Assembly (NCBI RefSeq): GCF_000316685.1
Contig: NC_019680.1
Coordinates: 1,179,501-1,243,500, forward strand
Length of the DNA: 64,000 nt
Direction of reading: 5' to 3'
DNA from: Synechococcus sp. PCC 6312
Lineage (GTDB): Bacteria; Cyanobacteriota; Cyanobacteriia; Thermosynechococcales; Thermosynechococcaceae
The notes beneath the pieces are model-generated. The model made no database searches, was not told the DNA's origin, and worked only from the letters and a program-made list of their open reading frames with translations. The position numbers were made by a program, and so were the translations under genes. Positions 30,288-39,043 of the stretch are shown here, in pieces. Positions within the stretch are counted from its first letter, which is position 1. Each line of letters begins with the position of its first letter.

Positions 30288-33200
30288 TTAGACCTCGCTT
30301 TCATCTAAATCTTCGGCATTCAAGGACTCATAAGTTGGCCGTGCTGGGGCCCGACGTTGCATCACATCAGCCATGAGGTCGACTTCAGGATCAACTTTGA
30401 CAGTGGTAAAGTCATCATCTCCAGCAGTCGCCACTTTCTTGACGGAAATATCCAAACAGAGGGATTGCAGTTCTCGCATTAGCACCTTGAAGGATTCCGG
30501 TGTCCCAGGCCTGGGGATAGATTGCCCCTTAACAATGGCATTGAGAGCCTCATTCCGCCCCTGCATATCGTCAGATTTAACGGTAAGCAGTTCTTGGAGA
30601 ATATAGGCGGCCCCATAAGCTTCTAAGGCCCAGACTTCCATTTCTCCAAACCGCTGACCACCCTGCTGGGCTTTTCCGCCTAGAGGCTGCTGAGTCACCA
30701 AAGAGTAGGGGCCGGTAGAGCGAGCATGAATCTTGTCATCCACCAAGTGAACCAGTTTCAGCATATAGGCCATTCCAACCGTAATTGGTCGGTCAAAAGG
30801 TTCCCCCGTGCGGCCGTCAAAGACTTGGAGCTTACCGGGGTTTTCGGGATCAAAGACCCAATCATGACCCGTTGCTTCCCGGGCCTGGCGCAGTTTTTCG
30901 TGGACTGTTTCTCGAGACTTCTCCAGGCCATGCATTTCATCAAAAGGCGTAATCTTGAAGCGCATCCCCAGATTTTGGCCAGCCCAGCCCAAAAGACATT
31001 CGTAGACCTGGCCAACATTCATCCGGGAGGGGACACCCAGAGGATTGAGGACAATGTCAACGGGCGTGCCATCGGGTAAAAAGGGCATATCCTCAGCCGG
31101 GAGAATCCGGGAAATAATTCCCTTATTCCCATGCCGCCCGGCCATTTTATCGCCGACTTGGATTTTCCGTTTTTGAGCCACATAAACCCGCACGACCATA
31201 TTGGCCCCCGGTGGTAACTCATCCCCTTGTTCACGGGTAAAGACCCGCACATCCACGACCCGACCCCGCTCACCGTTAGGAACTCGTAAGGAGTTATCCC
31301 GCACATCACGGGCTTTTTCCCCAAAGATGGCTCGCAAAAGTTTTTCTTCCGGTGGCTGATCAGACTCCCCTTTCGGGGTAACTTTCCCAACCAGAATATC
31401 ACCGGACTCGACGTAAGCCCCCACACGGATAATGCCGGTCTCGTTGAGTTGTCGTAAAGAATCCTCAGAGACGTTGGGAACTTCTCGGGTAATTTCTTCC
31501 GGCCCGAGCTTGGTTTGGCGGGCTTCAATTTCGTACTTCTCGACGTGAATGGAGGTGTAGATATCCTCTTGGACCAACCGCTCGCTAATTAAAATTGCAT
31601 CTTCATAGTTATAGCCTTCCCAGGGCATATAGGCGACCATGATATTTTGTCCAAGGGCCAGTTCACCCCCTTCAGTCGCTGAACCATCGGCAATCACCTG
31701 CCCGGCCTTCACCTGATCACCAGCAAACACCAGTGGGCGTTGATTCAGACAGGTATCTTGGTTGGAACGATGGTATTTTTGCAAATAGTAGCTAATTTCC
31801 TGGCCTTGGGGAGAGCGAACTTTAATCAAGTTGGCGGCCACATAGGTCACTTCCCCGTCAGTCCGACTAAGGATAACCATCCCAGAATCGCGGGCGGCCT
31901 GGGATTCAAGTCCAGTTCCCACGAGTGGTCGGGTCGAGCGTAACAGTGGCACGGCCTGGCGTTGCATGTTTGAACCCATCAGGGCCCGGTTCGCATCATC
32001 GTGTTCCAGGAATGGAATTAACGAAGTCGCCACAGAAATAATCTGAACCGGCGACACCGCCACGAAATCCACCTGATCCGGGGTTGTAGTCGTGAAATCT
32101 TGCCGATAACGGACGGGAACAACTTCACCGAGAATATAGCCCTGTTCATCCGTGGGAATATCACCCGGTGCAACCCGCTTATCATCTTCTTCATCGGCGG
32201 TCATGTAAAGCGGGGCCTGTTCTTTGAGAACTTTACCATCTTTGACTGGATAAAAAGGCGTTTCAATAAAGCCATACTCATTAACGCGGGCATGAGTTGC
32301 CAAGGAACCAATCAACCCGGCATTGGGCCCCTCTGGGGTTTCAATGGGACAAATTCGTCCATAGTGGCTGGGGTGAATATCCCGGACAGCAAACCCAGCC
32401 CGTTCCCGAGTCAAACCCCCAGGCCCTAAGGCACTTAAGCGGCGTTTATGGGTCAGTTCTGCCAAGGGATTCGTTTGATCCATGAATTGGGATAACTGGC
32501 TTGAGCCGAAAAATTCCTTAATCGCCGCAACTAAGGGTTTGGGGTTCACTAAGGAAGCTGGACTGAGGTTGTCCGTATCTGAAACGGTCATCCGTTCCCG
32601 AATAATCCGCTCAAGGCGATTGAGACCTACCCGGACTTGGTTCTGTAGCAATTCACCCACAGACCGTACCCGACGATTCCCCAAATGGTCAATGTCATCC
32701 ACACTACCCAGATCAAATTCCAAGTTGATGAGGTAGTCAATGGCAGCGAGAATATCTTCTGGGGTTAAAACACGGGTGGTATCGGGAATCGTCAGTTGCA
32801 GCTTTTTATTGAGTTTGTAACGTCCTACCCGCCCCAGGTCATAGCGTTTGGGATCAAAGAACCGAGATTCTAAAAGTTGCTGCCCACCCGAAACCGTGGG
32901 AGGCTCACCCGGCCGTAGCTTCCGGTACAATTCTAAAAGAGCATCTTCTTCAGTAAACTTGCCTTCTTTCTCAATAGTTTTTTGATAGTACTCAGGGTGG
33001 CGCATCCGCTCCATAATCTCGCCATCACTGAGTCCCAAGGCCTTGAGAAGAACGTGGGCTGAGAGTTTCCGAGTCTTATCAATCCGAACCCAAATCAAAT
33101 CATTTTTGTCGGTCTCAAACTTCAACCAGGCCCCGCGATTGGGAATCAAGCTGGCATTGTAACTGCGGCGACCATTTTTATCGGTTTCCGATTTGTAATA

Positions 33201-33602
33201 GACCCCAGGACTACGGACAATTTGGTTAACAATAACCCGTTCCGCCCCGTTGATAATGAAAGTCCCCCGGTCGGTCATCAAAGGCAGATCGCCAATAAAG
33301 ACATCCTGATCAATGATGTTGCCGTTTTCCTTGTTAATCAGCCGAGTCGGAACATACATTTGCATTGAATAGGTGGCATCCCGCCGCTTGGCTTCATCTA
33401 CCGAGTATTTCGGCTGCTTTAGCTTGTAATTCTGGGCGAGGAAATGGAGCTCAATTTTGCCGGTATAGTCAGTAATAGGTGAAAAGCTGGCTAATTCTTC
33501 AATCAATCCTTCTTCTAAAAACCAACGAAAACTGGCCCGCTGAATCTCGACAAGGTCTGGAAGAGTAAAAGCGGGTGGCGTGTAAATTTGATTACTAGCC
33601 AT
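30288..33602 (-). CDS. rpoB: RNA polymerase beta subunit
   Basis: 1104 aa, standard for cyanobacteria. It has conserved RIF-region residues ([20 protein letters not shown]) and [20 protein letters not shown], then [12 protein letters not shown] and [20 protein letters not shown]. The ATG is preceded by AGAGGA. It is the first gene of the operon; a promoter lies 41-70 bases upstream. Confidence 0.99.
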   Translation of the reverse strand: MASNQIYTPPAFTLPDLVEIQRASFRWFLEEGLIEELASFSPITDYTGKIELHFLAQNYKLKQPKYSVDEAKRRDATYSMQMYVPTRLINKENGNIIDQDVFIGDLPLMTDRGTFIINGAERVIVNQIVRSPGVYYKSETDKNGRRSYNASLIPNRGAWLKFETDKNDLIWVRIDKTRKLSAHVLLKALGLSDGEIMERMRHPEYYQKTIEKEGKFTEEDALLELYRKLRPGEPPTVSGGQQLLESRFFDPKRYDLGRVGRYKLNKKLQLTIPDTTRVLTPEDILAAIDYLINLEFDLGSVDDIDHLGNRRVRSVGELLQNQVRVGLNRLERIIRERMTVSDTDNLSPASLVNPKPLVAAIKEFFGSSQLSQFMDQTNPLAELTHKRRLSALGPGGLTRERAGFAVRDIHPSHYGRICPIETPEGPNAGLIGSLATHARVNEYGFIETPFYPVKDGKVLKEQAPLYMTADEEDDKRVAPGDIPTDEQGYILGEVVPVRYRQDFTTTTPDQVDFVAVSPVQIISVATSLIPFLEHDDANRALMGSNMQRQAVPLLRSTRPLVGTGLESQAARDSGMVILSRTDGEVTYVAANLIKVRSPQGQEISYYLQKYHRSNQDTCLNQRPLVFAGDQVKAGQVIADGSATEGGELALGQNIMVAYMPWEGYNYEDAILISERLVQEDIYTSIHVEKYEIEARQTKLGPEEITREVPNVSEDSLRQLNETGIIRVGAYVESGDILVGKVTPKGESDQPPEEKLLRAIFGEKARDVRDNSLRVPNGERGRVVDVRVFTREQGDELPPGANMVVRVYVAQKRKIQVGDKMAGRHGNKGIISRILPAEDMPFLPDGTPVDIVLNPLGVPSRMNVGQVYECLLGWAGQNLGMRFKITPFDEMHGLEKSRETVHEKLRQAREATGHDWVFDPENPGKLQVFDGRTGEPFDRPITVGMAYMLKLVHLVDDKIHARSTGPYSLVTQQPLGGKAQQGGQRFGEMEVWALEAYGAAYILQELLTVKSDDMQGRNEALNAIVKGQSIPRPGTPESFKVLMRELQSLCLDISVKKVATAGDDDFTTVKVDPEVDLMADVMQRRAPARPTYESLNAEDLDESEV

Positions 33603-33642
33603 GAATATCCTCTAGAGGGGCACGCTATGTTGCGGATCTTGC

Positions 33643-33672
33643 ATTGTACTCTAATCAGGATCCACAGGTCAA
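33643..33672 (-). promoter_or_regulatory. Sigma-70 type promoter of rpoB-rpoC1-rpoC2
   Basis: On the minus strand, TTGACC (33667-33672) and TACAAT (33643-33648) are separated by 18 bases. A start near 33636 would give a leader of about 33 bases. The -10 differs from TATAAT by one base. Confidence 0.7.
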
Positions 33673-33822
33673 TCATTATCCTATAAAGCAGGGATTGGAT
33701 TGCACCTTGTCTAGGGTATCGCATTTTAGCAGATTTAGGCAAAACCTTTCCGAATTGCCAGGCCAGGCACAGATCGTAAATAATTGTAAAGTTACTTCTC
33801 AGGCAATCATGCAGGATAGTTT

Positions 33823-34533
33823 GTGAACGGAAAAGTTGTCGTGGTGGTGGGTGCAACTGGAGGCATTGGCCAGGCCTTGGTTCCAGAATTAGCCAAACTC
33901 GGGACAAAGCTGGTTCTCGCTAGTCGTAATCTTGACAAACTCACGAATTTAGAGATGGCCTTGCCCCCGCAAAGCCCGGTGTTAATTCAGCCCACAGACA
34001 TTACCGACTACAGCCAAGTCCAAGCTCTGATGGCCGCCGCAAAGGCAGAATTTGGCAAAATTGATGTCTTAGTCAACGCGGCTGGAGCAGGAATTCTGAA
34101 GCAATACAACAAAATTGAACCGGCCGATCTTGATACGATGCTGGATTTGAACTTGAAAGGGAACTTCTACACCAGTCAACTTGCGGCAGAGGCGATGAAG
34201 GAAACGAAGGGCGGTCATATCTGTAATGTGATTGGGATTTTGGGCAAACACTCCATGGCCATGGGGTCAGCCTATTGCGCCTCGAAATTTGGGGCAGTGG
34301 GTTTTAGTAAATGTATGGCCGATGAACTGAAGCGATTTGGGATTAAATTTACCCTGTTTTATTTCGGTGGGATTGATTCACCCTTTTGGGATCAGGTCAG
34401 CTTGAAAGTGGATCGCAGCAAAATGTTAAGTCCAACCACTGCGGCCCAGAGCATTCTATTTGCCCTGCAAGCAGAACCCCAGGCCGTGCCCATGGAAATT
34501 AACATCCAACCTGAGAGTCATTTATTTTTCTAG
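33823..34533 (+). CDS. Short-chain dehydrogenase/reductase
   Basis: Classical SDR of 236 aa with the NAD(P)-binding GATGGIGQ (residues 10-17), the structural LVNAAGAG motif and the catalytic Tyr-Lys pair in AYCASKFGAVGF. The position after the first strand (SRNLDK) suggests NADP preference. The substrate is unknown. The start is GTG (33823), immediately after a gap shared with the divergent rpoB promoter. Confidence 0.88.
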   Translation: MNGKVVVVVGATGGIGQALVPELAKLGTKLVLASRNLDKLTNLEMALPPQSPVLIQPTDITDYSQVQALMAAAKAEFGKIDVLVNAAGAGILKQYNKIEPADLDTMLDLNLKGNFYTSQLAAEAMKETKGGHICNVIGILGKHSMAMGSAYCASKFGAVGFSKCMADELKRFGIKFTLFYFGGIDSPFWDQVSLKVDRSKMLSPTTAAQSILFALQAEPQAVPMEINIQPESHLFF

Positions 34534-34577
34534 GGGGCAATTATTCTCTTCACGGGATTGATAACTAAGTTCCAGGG

Positions 34578-35060
34578 TTAATCCCACCATAAGCCCACCC
34601 CCTTATTGATCTGTAAGGACTTGATTAGGAGTGTCATCCCAAACTCTTCATTGGTAAAATCAACCCCAGCAATCAACTCAGCTAACTCTGGGGACATATC
34701 TGCGGGGGCTAGGTCTTCTACGATGGAGTCAAAACAGCCAAAGTGTTGATCAATCACGTCCGGGCAAAACTCATAAATATCTGCGGCTAGGCTCTCTAGC
34801 TCCTCAGGCAAAGTCTGAAACATCACCGTGAGGGCATCATTTTCGACATCTTGAATCTCAACCCCATATTGCTCATCCCAGGCCTGGAGTTTGGCGACAA
34901 TATCATCGGTTTCAAGGTCAAAATTGGGGGCTTCGGTCTGCTGTTCATAAAGTGGGGCAAACTTGGCTGGGGTGTGAGCAGTCGGCATAGGGCGATCTCG
35001 GTTGGGACTAGATCCAGAACTAGCTTTAAGGATGGCAGAATTCCTGAGCGGGGTCATCAA
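34578..35060 (-). CDS. DUF4253-like hypothetical protein
   Basis: A 160-aa acidic cytosolic protein. The segment LAADIYEFCPDVIDQHFG followed by a terminal LQINKGVGLWWD resembles the DUF4253 core, whose members often end in a W-W-D element. Function unknown. ATG at 35060 lacks a Shine-Dalgarno; ATG at 34988 (MPTAHTPAK) is an alternative start that would drop a Ser/Arg-rich leader. It is convergent with the SDR gene. Confidence 0.65.
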   Translation of the reverse strand: MMTPLRNSAILKASSGSSPNRDRPMPTAHTPAKFAPLYEQQTEAPNFDLETDDIVAKLQAWDEQYGVEIQDVENDALTVMFQTLPEELESLAADIYEFCPDVIDQHFGCFDSIVEDLAPADMSPELAELIAGVDFTNEEFGMTLLIKSLQINKGVGLWWD

Positions 35061-35265
35061 TGTTAGGTAAGTATTCAGTTAAGTCAGTATTAAGTAAGTT
35101 TTCGGTTTTCGTTGCAATTGGTGAATTAGAACGGGGGTAGCGGAACATTGCTCTAGTTCCTGTTGTCACCTCTCAAAAGCGTCATTATCAAAGCTGTAGT
35201 CCATTCGCTACGGCATGAGTCCTTAGGCATCGTCAACTTTTTATTATTCTTGGTGAACTAATCCT

Positions 35266-36048
35266 ATGCCCCCTGAGTCTGAACCTGGATCATCGGCCTT
35301 AGCTCCTGCCAAACCTGAAACAACTAAACCCTTTCCCCAGCTTTTTTGGGGCTTAGTGGCCATTGCTATTGCTCTAGGAACTGGATCACTCATCGGGGCG
35401 GGGGCGATTAAATCTTTGCGCAGTGGCGATACCTTGACGGTGATTGGTTCAGCAAAACGACCGATTCGGGCGGATCATGTGGTTTGGCGCAGTTCCGTCT
35501 CCAGTCAGCAGCCCACCCTAGCCCAGGCCTTCCAAGATGTCAAACGCTATAGTGAGCGCGTCCAGGCCTATTTCAAAGCCCAAACTATTCCCGCCGATGC
35601 CATTACCCTGAGTGCCGTGAGTACCGAGGCCATTCCGGAAATGGTCAATAATAATCCTACGGGTAGAACCTTAGCCTATCGCCTTGTCCAGAGTTTTGAA
35701 ATTAGTTCGCCGGATGTGGATGGGATTGCCAAAATCTCCCGCTCTAGCACTGACTTGATTAATGAGGGAATTCCGTTTGTCTCCGATCCGCCCCAATATC
35801 TCTATACCAATCTCAGCAAATTGCGGGTCGAAATGATTACGGAAGCCACTAAGGATGCCAAGGAGCGGGCCGATGCCATTGCGGGGGTGACAGGGACTCG
35901 AGTGGGGCCAGTTCGGAGTGCCGAGACCGATGCGTTCCAAGTGACAGCCCGCTACTCCACAGATGTGAGTGGCAGTGGCTCCTATGATACCCAAACCATT
36001 GACAAGGACATTACGGCGGTGATTTCGGTAACCTTTCGGGTGGACTAG
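35266..36048 (+). CDS. SIMPL-domain (DUF541) protein
   Basis: A 260-aa membrane-anchored protein: Pro-rich cytosolic N-terminus, one transmembrane helix at about residues 25-47, then a SIMPL/DUF541 domain starting at LTVIGSAKRPIRADHVVWR and ending ITAVISVTFRVD. Related proteins (e.g. BP26/OMP28) form periplasmic oligomers; the role here is unknown. An ABC-2 permease gene follows after 80 bp on the same strand. Confidence 0.85.
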   Translation: MPPESEPGSSALAPAKPETTKPFPQLFWGLVAIAIALGTGSLIGAGAIKSLRSGDTLTVIGSAKRPIRADHVVWRSSVSSQQPTLAQAFQDVKRYSERVQAYFKAQTIPADAITLSAVSTEAIPEMVNNNPTGRTLAYRLVQSFEISSPDVDGIAKISRSSTDLINEGIPFVSDPPQYLYTNLSKLRVEMITEATKDAKERADAIAGVTGTRVGPVRSAETDAFQVTARYSTDVSGSGSYDTQTIDKDITAVISVTFRVD

Positions 36049-36128
36049 AACTCGGTGCTGGGAAATTGCCGGGTGGGTGATTGCGATAAAATTACGAATA
36101 ATTAAGTCAGCCTGGAATTAAACTGCCC

Positions 36129-37007
36129 ATGACTACCACGCCTAGCCCATCCCCAGAAATTCTGAGTTTACGACCAGATATGCAAGAGAACGTTGGAGCC
36201 GTTGGGGAGTTTATTCAGGAGACTTTAGCCTTAACCCGGCGGCTCTTTATTCAACTGCAGCGGCGGCCCTCAACCCTGATTGCGGGGATTATTCAACCCT
36301 TAATGTGGCTAATTCTGTTTGGAGCCTTATTCAAAAACGTTCCCCAAGGTCTATTCGGGGCCAGCCGTGACTATGGGCAATTCCTCTGCGCCGGGGTGAT
36401 TGTCTTTACCGCCTTTAGTGGGGCCTTAAATGCGGGGTTGCCGGTGATGTTTGATCGGGAATTTGGCTTTTTGAATCGGCTCCTGGTTGCCCCCCTGGTC
36501 TCGCGCTTTTCCATTGTTCTCGCTTCAGCCCTGTTTATTACCACCCTGAGTGTCTTGCAGTCGGCGGCCATTGTCGGGACAGGGTATTTATTGGGAAGTG
36601 GTTTACCAAGTTGGTCTGGCCTGGGGGTTGTCATGCTAATCATTCTCTGTTTGGTGTTTGGGGTGACGGCCTTGAGCTTGGGGCTGACCTTTGCCTTGCC
36701 TGGGCATATTGAGCTTTTGGCCGTGATTTTTGTGATCAACCTGCCCCTGCTTTTTGCGAGTACGGCCCTTGTCCCCCTAGAGTTTATGCCCGGTTGGTTG
36801 CAAGTGGTGGCCAGTTTAAACCCCCTCAGTTTTGCCATTGAACCGATTCGGTATCTTTACCTCCACTCGGCCTGGACGTTTGGTGACGTTGTTATGGCGG
36901 CTGCTTGGGGACATATTACCCTCTGGCAATCTATGGTTGTGTTATTGGGGTTTGCTGGCCTGGTGGTGGTGAGTATTCAAGGCCTGTTACGGCGGACTCT
37001 ATCTTAG
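36129..37007 (+). CDS. ABC-2 type transporter permease
   Basis: A 292-aa permease with the ABC-2 fold: six hydrophobic segments beginning at TLIAGIIQPLMWLILFGALF. It has the conserved MFDREFGFLNRLLVAPLVSR coupling segment, ALVPLEFMPGWLQVVASLNP and a final helix. Such permeases export drugs, lipids or polysaccharides with a separate ATPase. No ATPase gene is adjacent, so the partner must lie elsewhere. It ends 3 bp before the convergent DUF1565 gene. Confidence 0.9.
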   Translation: MTTTPSPSPEILSLRPDMQENVGAVGEFIQETLALTRRLFIQLQRRPSTLIAGIIQPLMWLILFGALFKNVPQGLFGASRDYGQFLCAGVIVFTAFSGALNAGLPVMFDREFGFLNRLLVAPLVSRFSIVLASALFITTLSVLQSAAIVGTGYLLGSGLPSWSGLGVVMLIILCLVFGVTALSLGLTFALPGHIELLAVIFVINLPLLFASTALVPLEFMPGWLQVVASLNPLSFAIEPIRYLYLHSAWTFGDVVMAAAWGHITLWQSMVVLLGFAGLVVVSIQGLLRRTLS

Positions 37008-37010
37008 AAA

Positions 37011-38153
37011 TTAATTCACTTTGATAGTGTCTAAGTTTCCAGCTAAGTTGATCGGAGATGGAGGTGGCTGATCCAGGCCGGGAACCAGACATTGGGGTGT
37101 GGTGATAGCTGTTGTTGGGTCAAATCCGGGGCGTTGCAGGGTTAGGCTACCGTGATTGCAGATGCCCGTGTAGGAGACATTTTCTAAGTTGGGGCCATCG
37201 AGGCTGAGATTACCCCTGTTTTCAATCCCATTTAAGCTATTCACAATGCGCAGATTTTTAATGACACTGCCCTCGGACTGGTTGAAGATAGCCAAGTTGG
37301 TATTGGATACGAGAATATTTTCTAAGGTAGCGGCTCCCAGGAGTTGAATTAAGGGCATTGTATCCCCGCTGGCCAGCAAGCCATTTTCACTGCAATGGGC
37401 CAAGCTAAAGTCATCAACACCCACATTGCCCCGCATCTGCACATCGCGAATTTCTGGTTTGGCCACACCACTGACAAGGATGCAGCTATCTGCCATGGTG
37501 ACGTGTTTGACTTGAATTTTCGGCGTGGGTAAGGGGCCGGCGGCTTTGATGGTGAGAAATCCCCGCGTAATGCTGACCTGTTCCACGGATACCTCGCCAG
37601 TCGCGTTTTCCTGGGGGCGAATTAGGATACCAGTTTCATTGAGGACAAGTTGCTCAACCCGACTGTTATGACTGAGTTGCAGGGATTGCTTGACGGTGGT
37701 GGCTGTTCCTTGTCCTTTCAGCGTGACCCCAGGAGGAATTAAAAGCGGTTCGGAGGTGTTGGCATCCCCGTAGGTTCCGGCGGCCAGTTGGATGATGAAT
37801 TGAGCTTGGGGTTCCTTGGCCTGGGCGGCGGTGACGGCTGTTATGGCTTGGCTGAGGGTTGGAAAGGGGGCATTGGCGGTTCCGTCCGATTGATCAGTCC
37901 CATCGGCAGCAACATAAAAGGTGGGCGTGCTTGTGAGGGCCTGGAGGCGGTCGAGTAGGTTGGGGTTGGGCGGGGTATCAGCGGCCTGGGCAATGGCATT
38001 GAGATGAGGATTTGTATCTGGAGAAAGGCTGTCCTGGAACGGATTAGGCCACCACCGCTGGGCTACATCATGGAGATTATTGGCAAAAGCCATGATCACC
38101 ACTGCCCCTGATAATCCGGCAAAGATAGCATTCCGAACTTGTTTAACTACCAT
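37011..38153 (-). CDS. DUF1565 parallel beta-helix protein, exported
   Basis: A 380-aa protein with an N-terminal hydrophobic segment (IFAGLSGAVVIMAFANNL, signal or anchor). The DUF1565 signature is FYVAADGTDQSDGTANAPFP with SQAITAV, followed by repeated short beta turns typical of a pectin-lyase-like right-handed helix (GTYGD, GVTLKGQG, NSRVEQLVLNETGI). It is likely a surface or periplasmic carbohydrate-binding or processing protein. No catalytic residue is assignable. Convergent with the ABC-2 permease. Confidence 0.82.
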   Translation of the reverse strand: MVVKQVRNAIFAGLSGAVVIMAFANNLHDVAQRWWPNPFQDSLSPDTNPHLNAIAQAADTPPNPNLLDRLQALTSTPTFYVAADGTDQSDGTANAPFPTLSQAITAVTAAQAKEPQAQFIIQLAAGTYGDANTSEPLLIPPGVTLKGQGTATTVKQSLQLSHNSRVEQLVLNETGILIRPQENATGEVSVEQVSITRGFLTIKAAGPLPTPKIQVKHVTMADSCILVSGVAKPEIRDVQMRGNVGVDDFSLAHCSENGLLASGDTMPLIQLLGAATLENILVSNTNLAIFNQSEGSVIKNLRIVNSLNGIENRGNLSLDGPNLENVSYTGICNHGSLTLQRPGFDPTTAITTPQCLVPGLDQPPPSPINLAGNLDTIKVN

Positions 38154-38309
38154 AGACTCCTCACGTTGTCAGTTTGCCCGCCCTAGAACCTTGGACACTA
38201 ACAGGGCTTTGACGTAGTCTGCGGTGAATCAGTTCCCCCAATGCGGAATCTAGGCAGTGGGATAAGCAATCACTATCCTGCCGGGTGTTGTGGATGGGTT
38301 ATTCAGGTT

Positions 38310-38654
38310 TTAAGGACAAACAGCTCGGGCAATGTCTCCAGCAATTGTACCCGCGGGATAGCTCCGCGTCCCTGACCAAGACCAGTTGTAGAATTCACTT
38401 TTGACATCGTAGGGATTACAGGAGGCTGTGGCATCGTGCCAATATTCATCGCCAACCGTGGATAGCTTAAAGTTGACCTGTTTCACCCCTTGATTCCCAA
38501 CATAGACACTTAAAGAATCCATATCCACGGTGTAAATGGTTCCCTTGCCGTTGTTGGCCACCCGCACTTCCCGTTCAGCCCAGGCCGGGAGAGCCGTCAC
38601 TGCCACCGTCACAACCGGAAGTAAGACCAGAGTTTTAAATAAAAGTGATTTCAT
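38310..38654 (-). CDS. Small secreted protein of unknown function
   Basis: About 114 aa. MKSLLFKTLVLLPVVTVAVT, ending in LPAWA, is a clear signal peptide with cleavage after AWA. The mature part has two Cys residues (SCNPY and AVCP at the C-terminus) that could form a disulfide, and is rich in Tyr/Trp. The frame is open seven codons upstream, but the ATG at 38654 with AGGA nine bases before it gives a proper signal peptide. Family not recognised. Confidence 0.7.
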   Translation of the reverse strand: MKSLLFKTLVLLPVVTVAVTALPAWAEREVRVANNGKGTIYTVDMDSLSVYVGNQGVKQVNFKLSTVGDEYWHDATASCNPYDVKSEFYNWSWSGTRSYPAGTIAGDIARAVCP

Positions 38655-38675
38655 CCTGAAATATCCTAATGACAT

Positions 38676-39043
38676 AGATGTAAGCCGATGACCAAATTAG
38701 CGGAATCCCACAGGCCCGGGGTATTTGGCGAATCAATCGGATTGATGGAAAATATTTTAGTGTGATTTTAGGCTGGCCTGGGAAATTGTTACCAGAAAGA
38801 CCACTAGAAATTGAAGAAGATTTTAAAGCCTTGGGAAGCTAATGTTATGGGAATCCTGGCCCTAGGTTTAAAACTCTTGCACATATTTTCTCCAATTTAT
38901 AAAAATCAGCCTGTCCCGTCAAAATATGGCTCCTCAATCAGAAATTACCCCTATGGGATTTAGAAAATCTATGGGGCTGTGTCTAAAATAGCTCTAAACT
39001 CTTATAGATAAAGTACCCTACAGCGTCAACCTAATCACCCCTA
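38676..39043. other. Intergenic region upstream of the restriction gene
   Basis: 368 bases without a normal gene. A 52-codon frame from 38684 to 38842 (plus strand), ending GKLLPERPLEIEEDFKALGS, has protein-like composition but no ATG and may be the end of a lost gene. A perfect 7-bp inverted repeat ATCAATC-G-GATTGAT (38732-38746) lies inside it. The remainder is AT-rich leader before the restriction gene. Confidence 0.4.

Noticed and set aside
624-35212. A shared 15-mer AAGCTGTAGTCCATT near 624 and 35196
   Set aside because: In 64 kb a few 15-base matches are expected by chance, and the flanks do not match.
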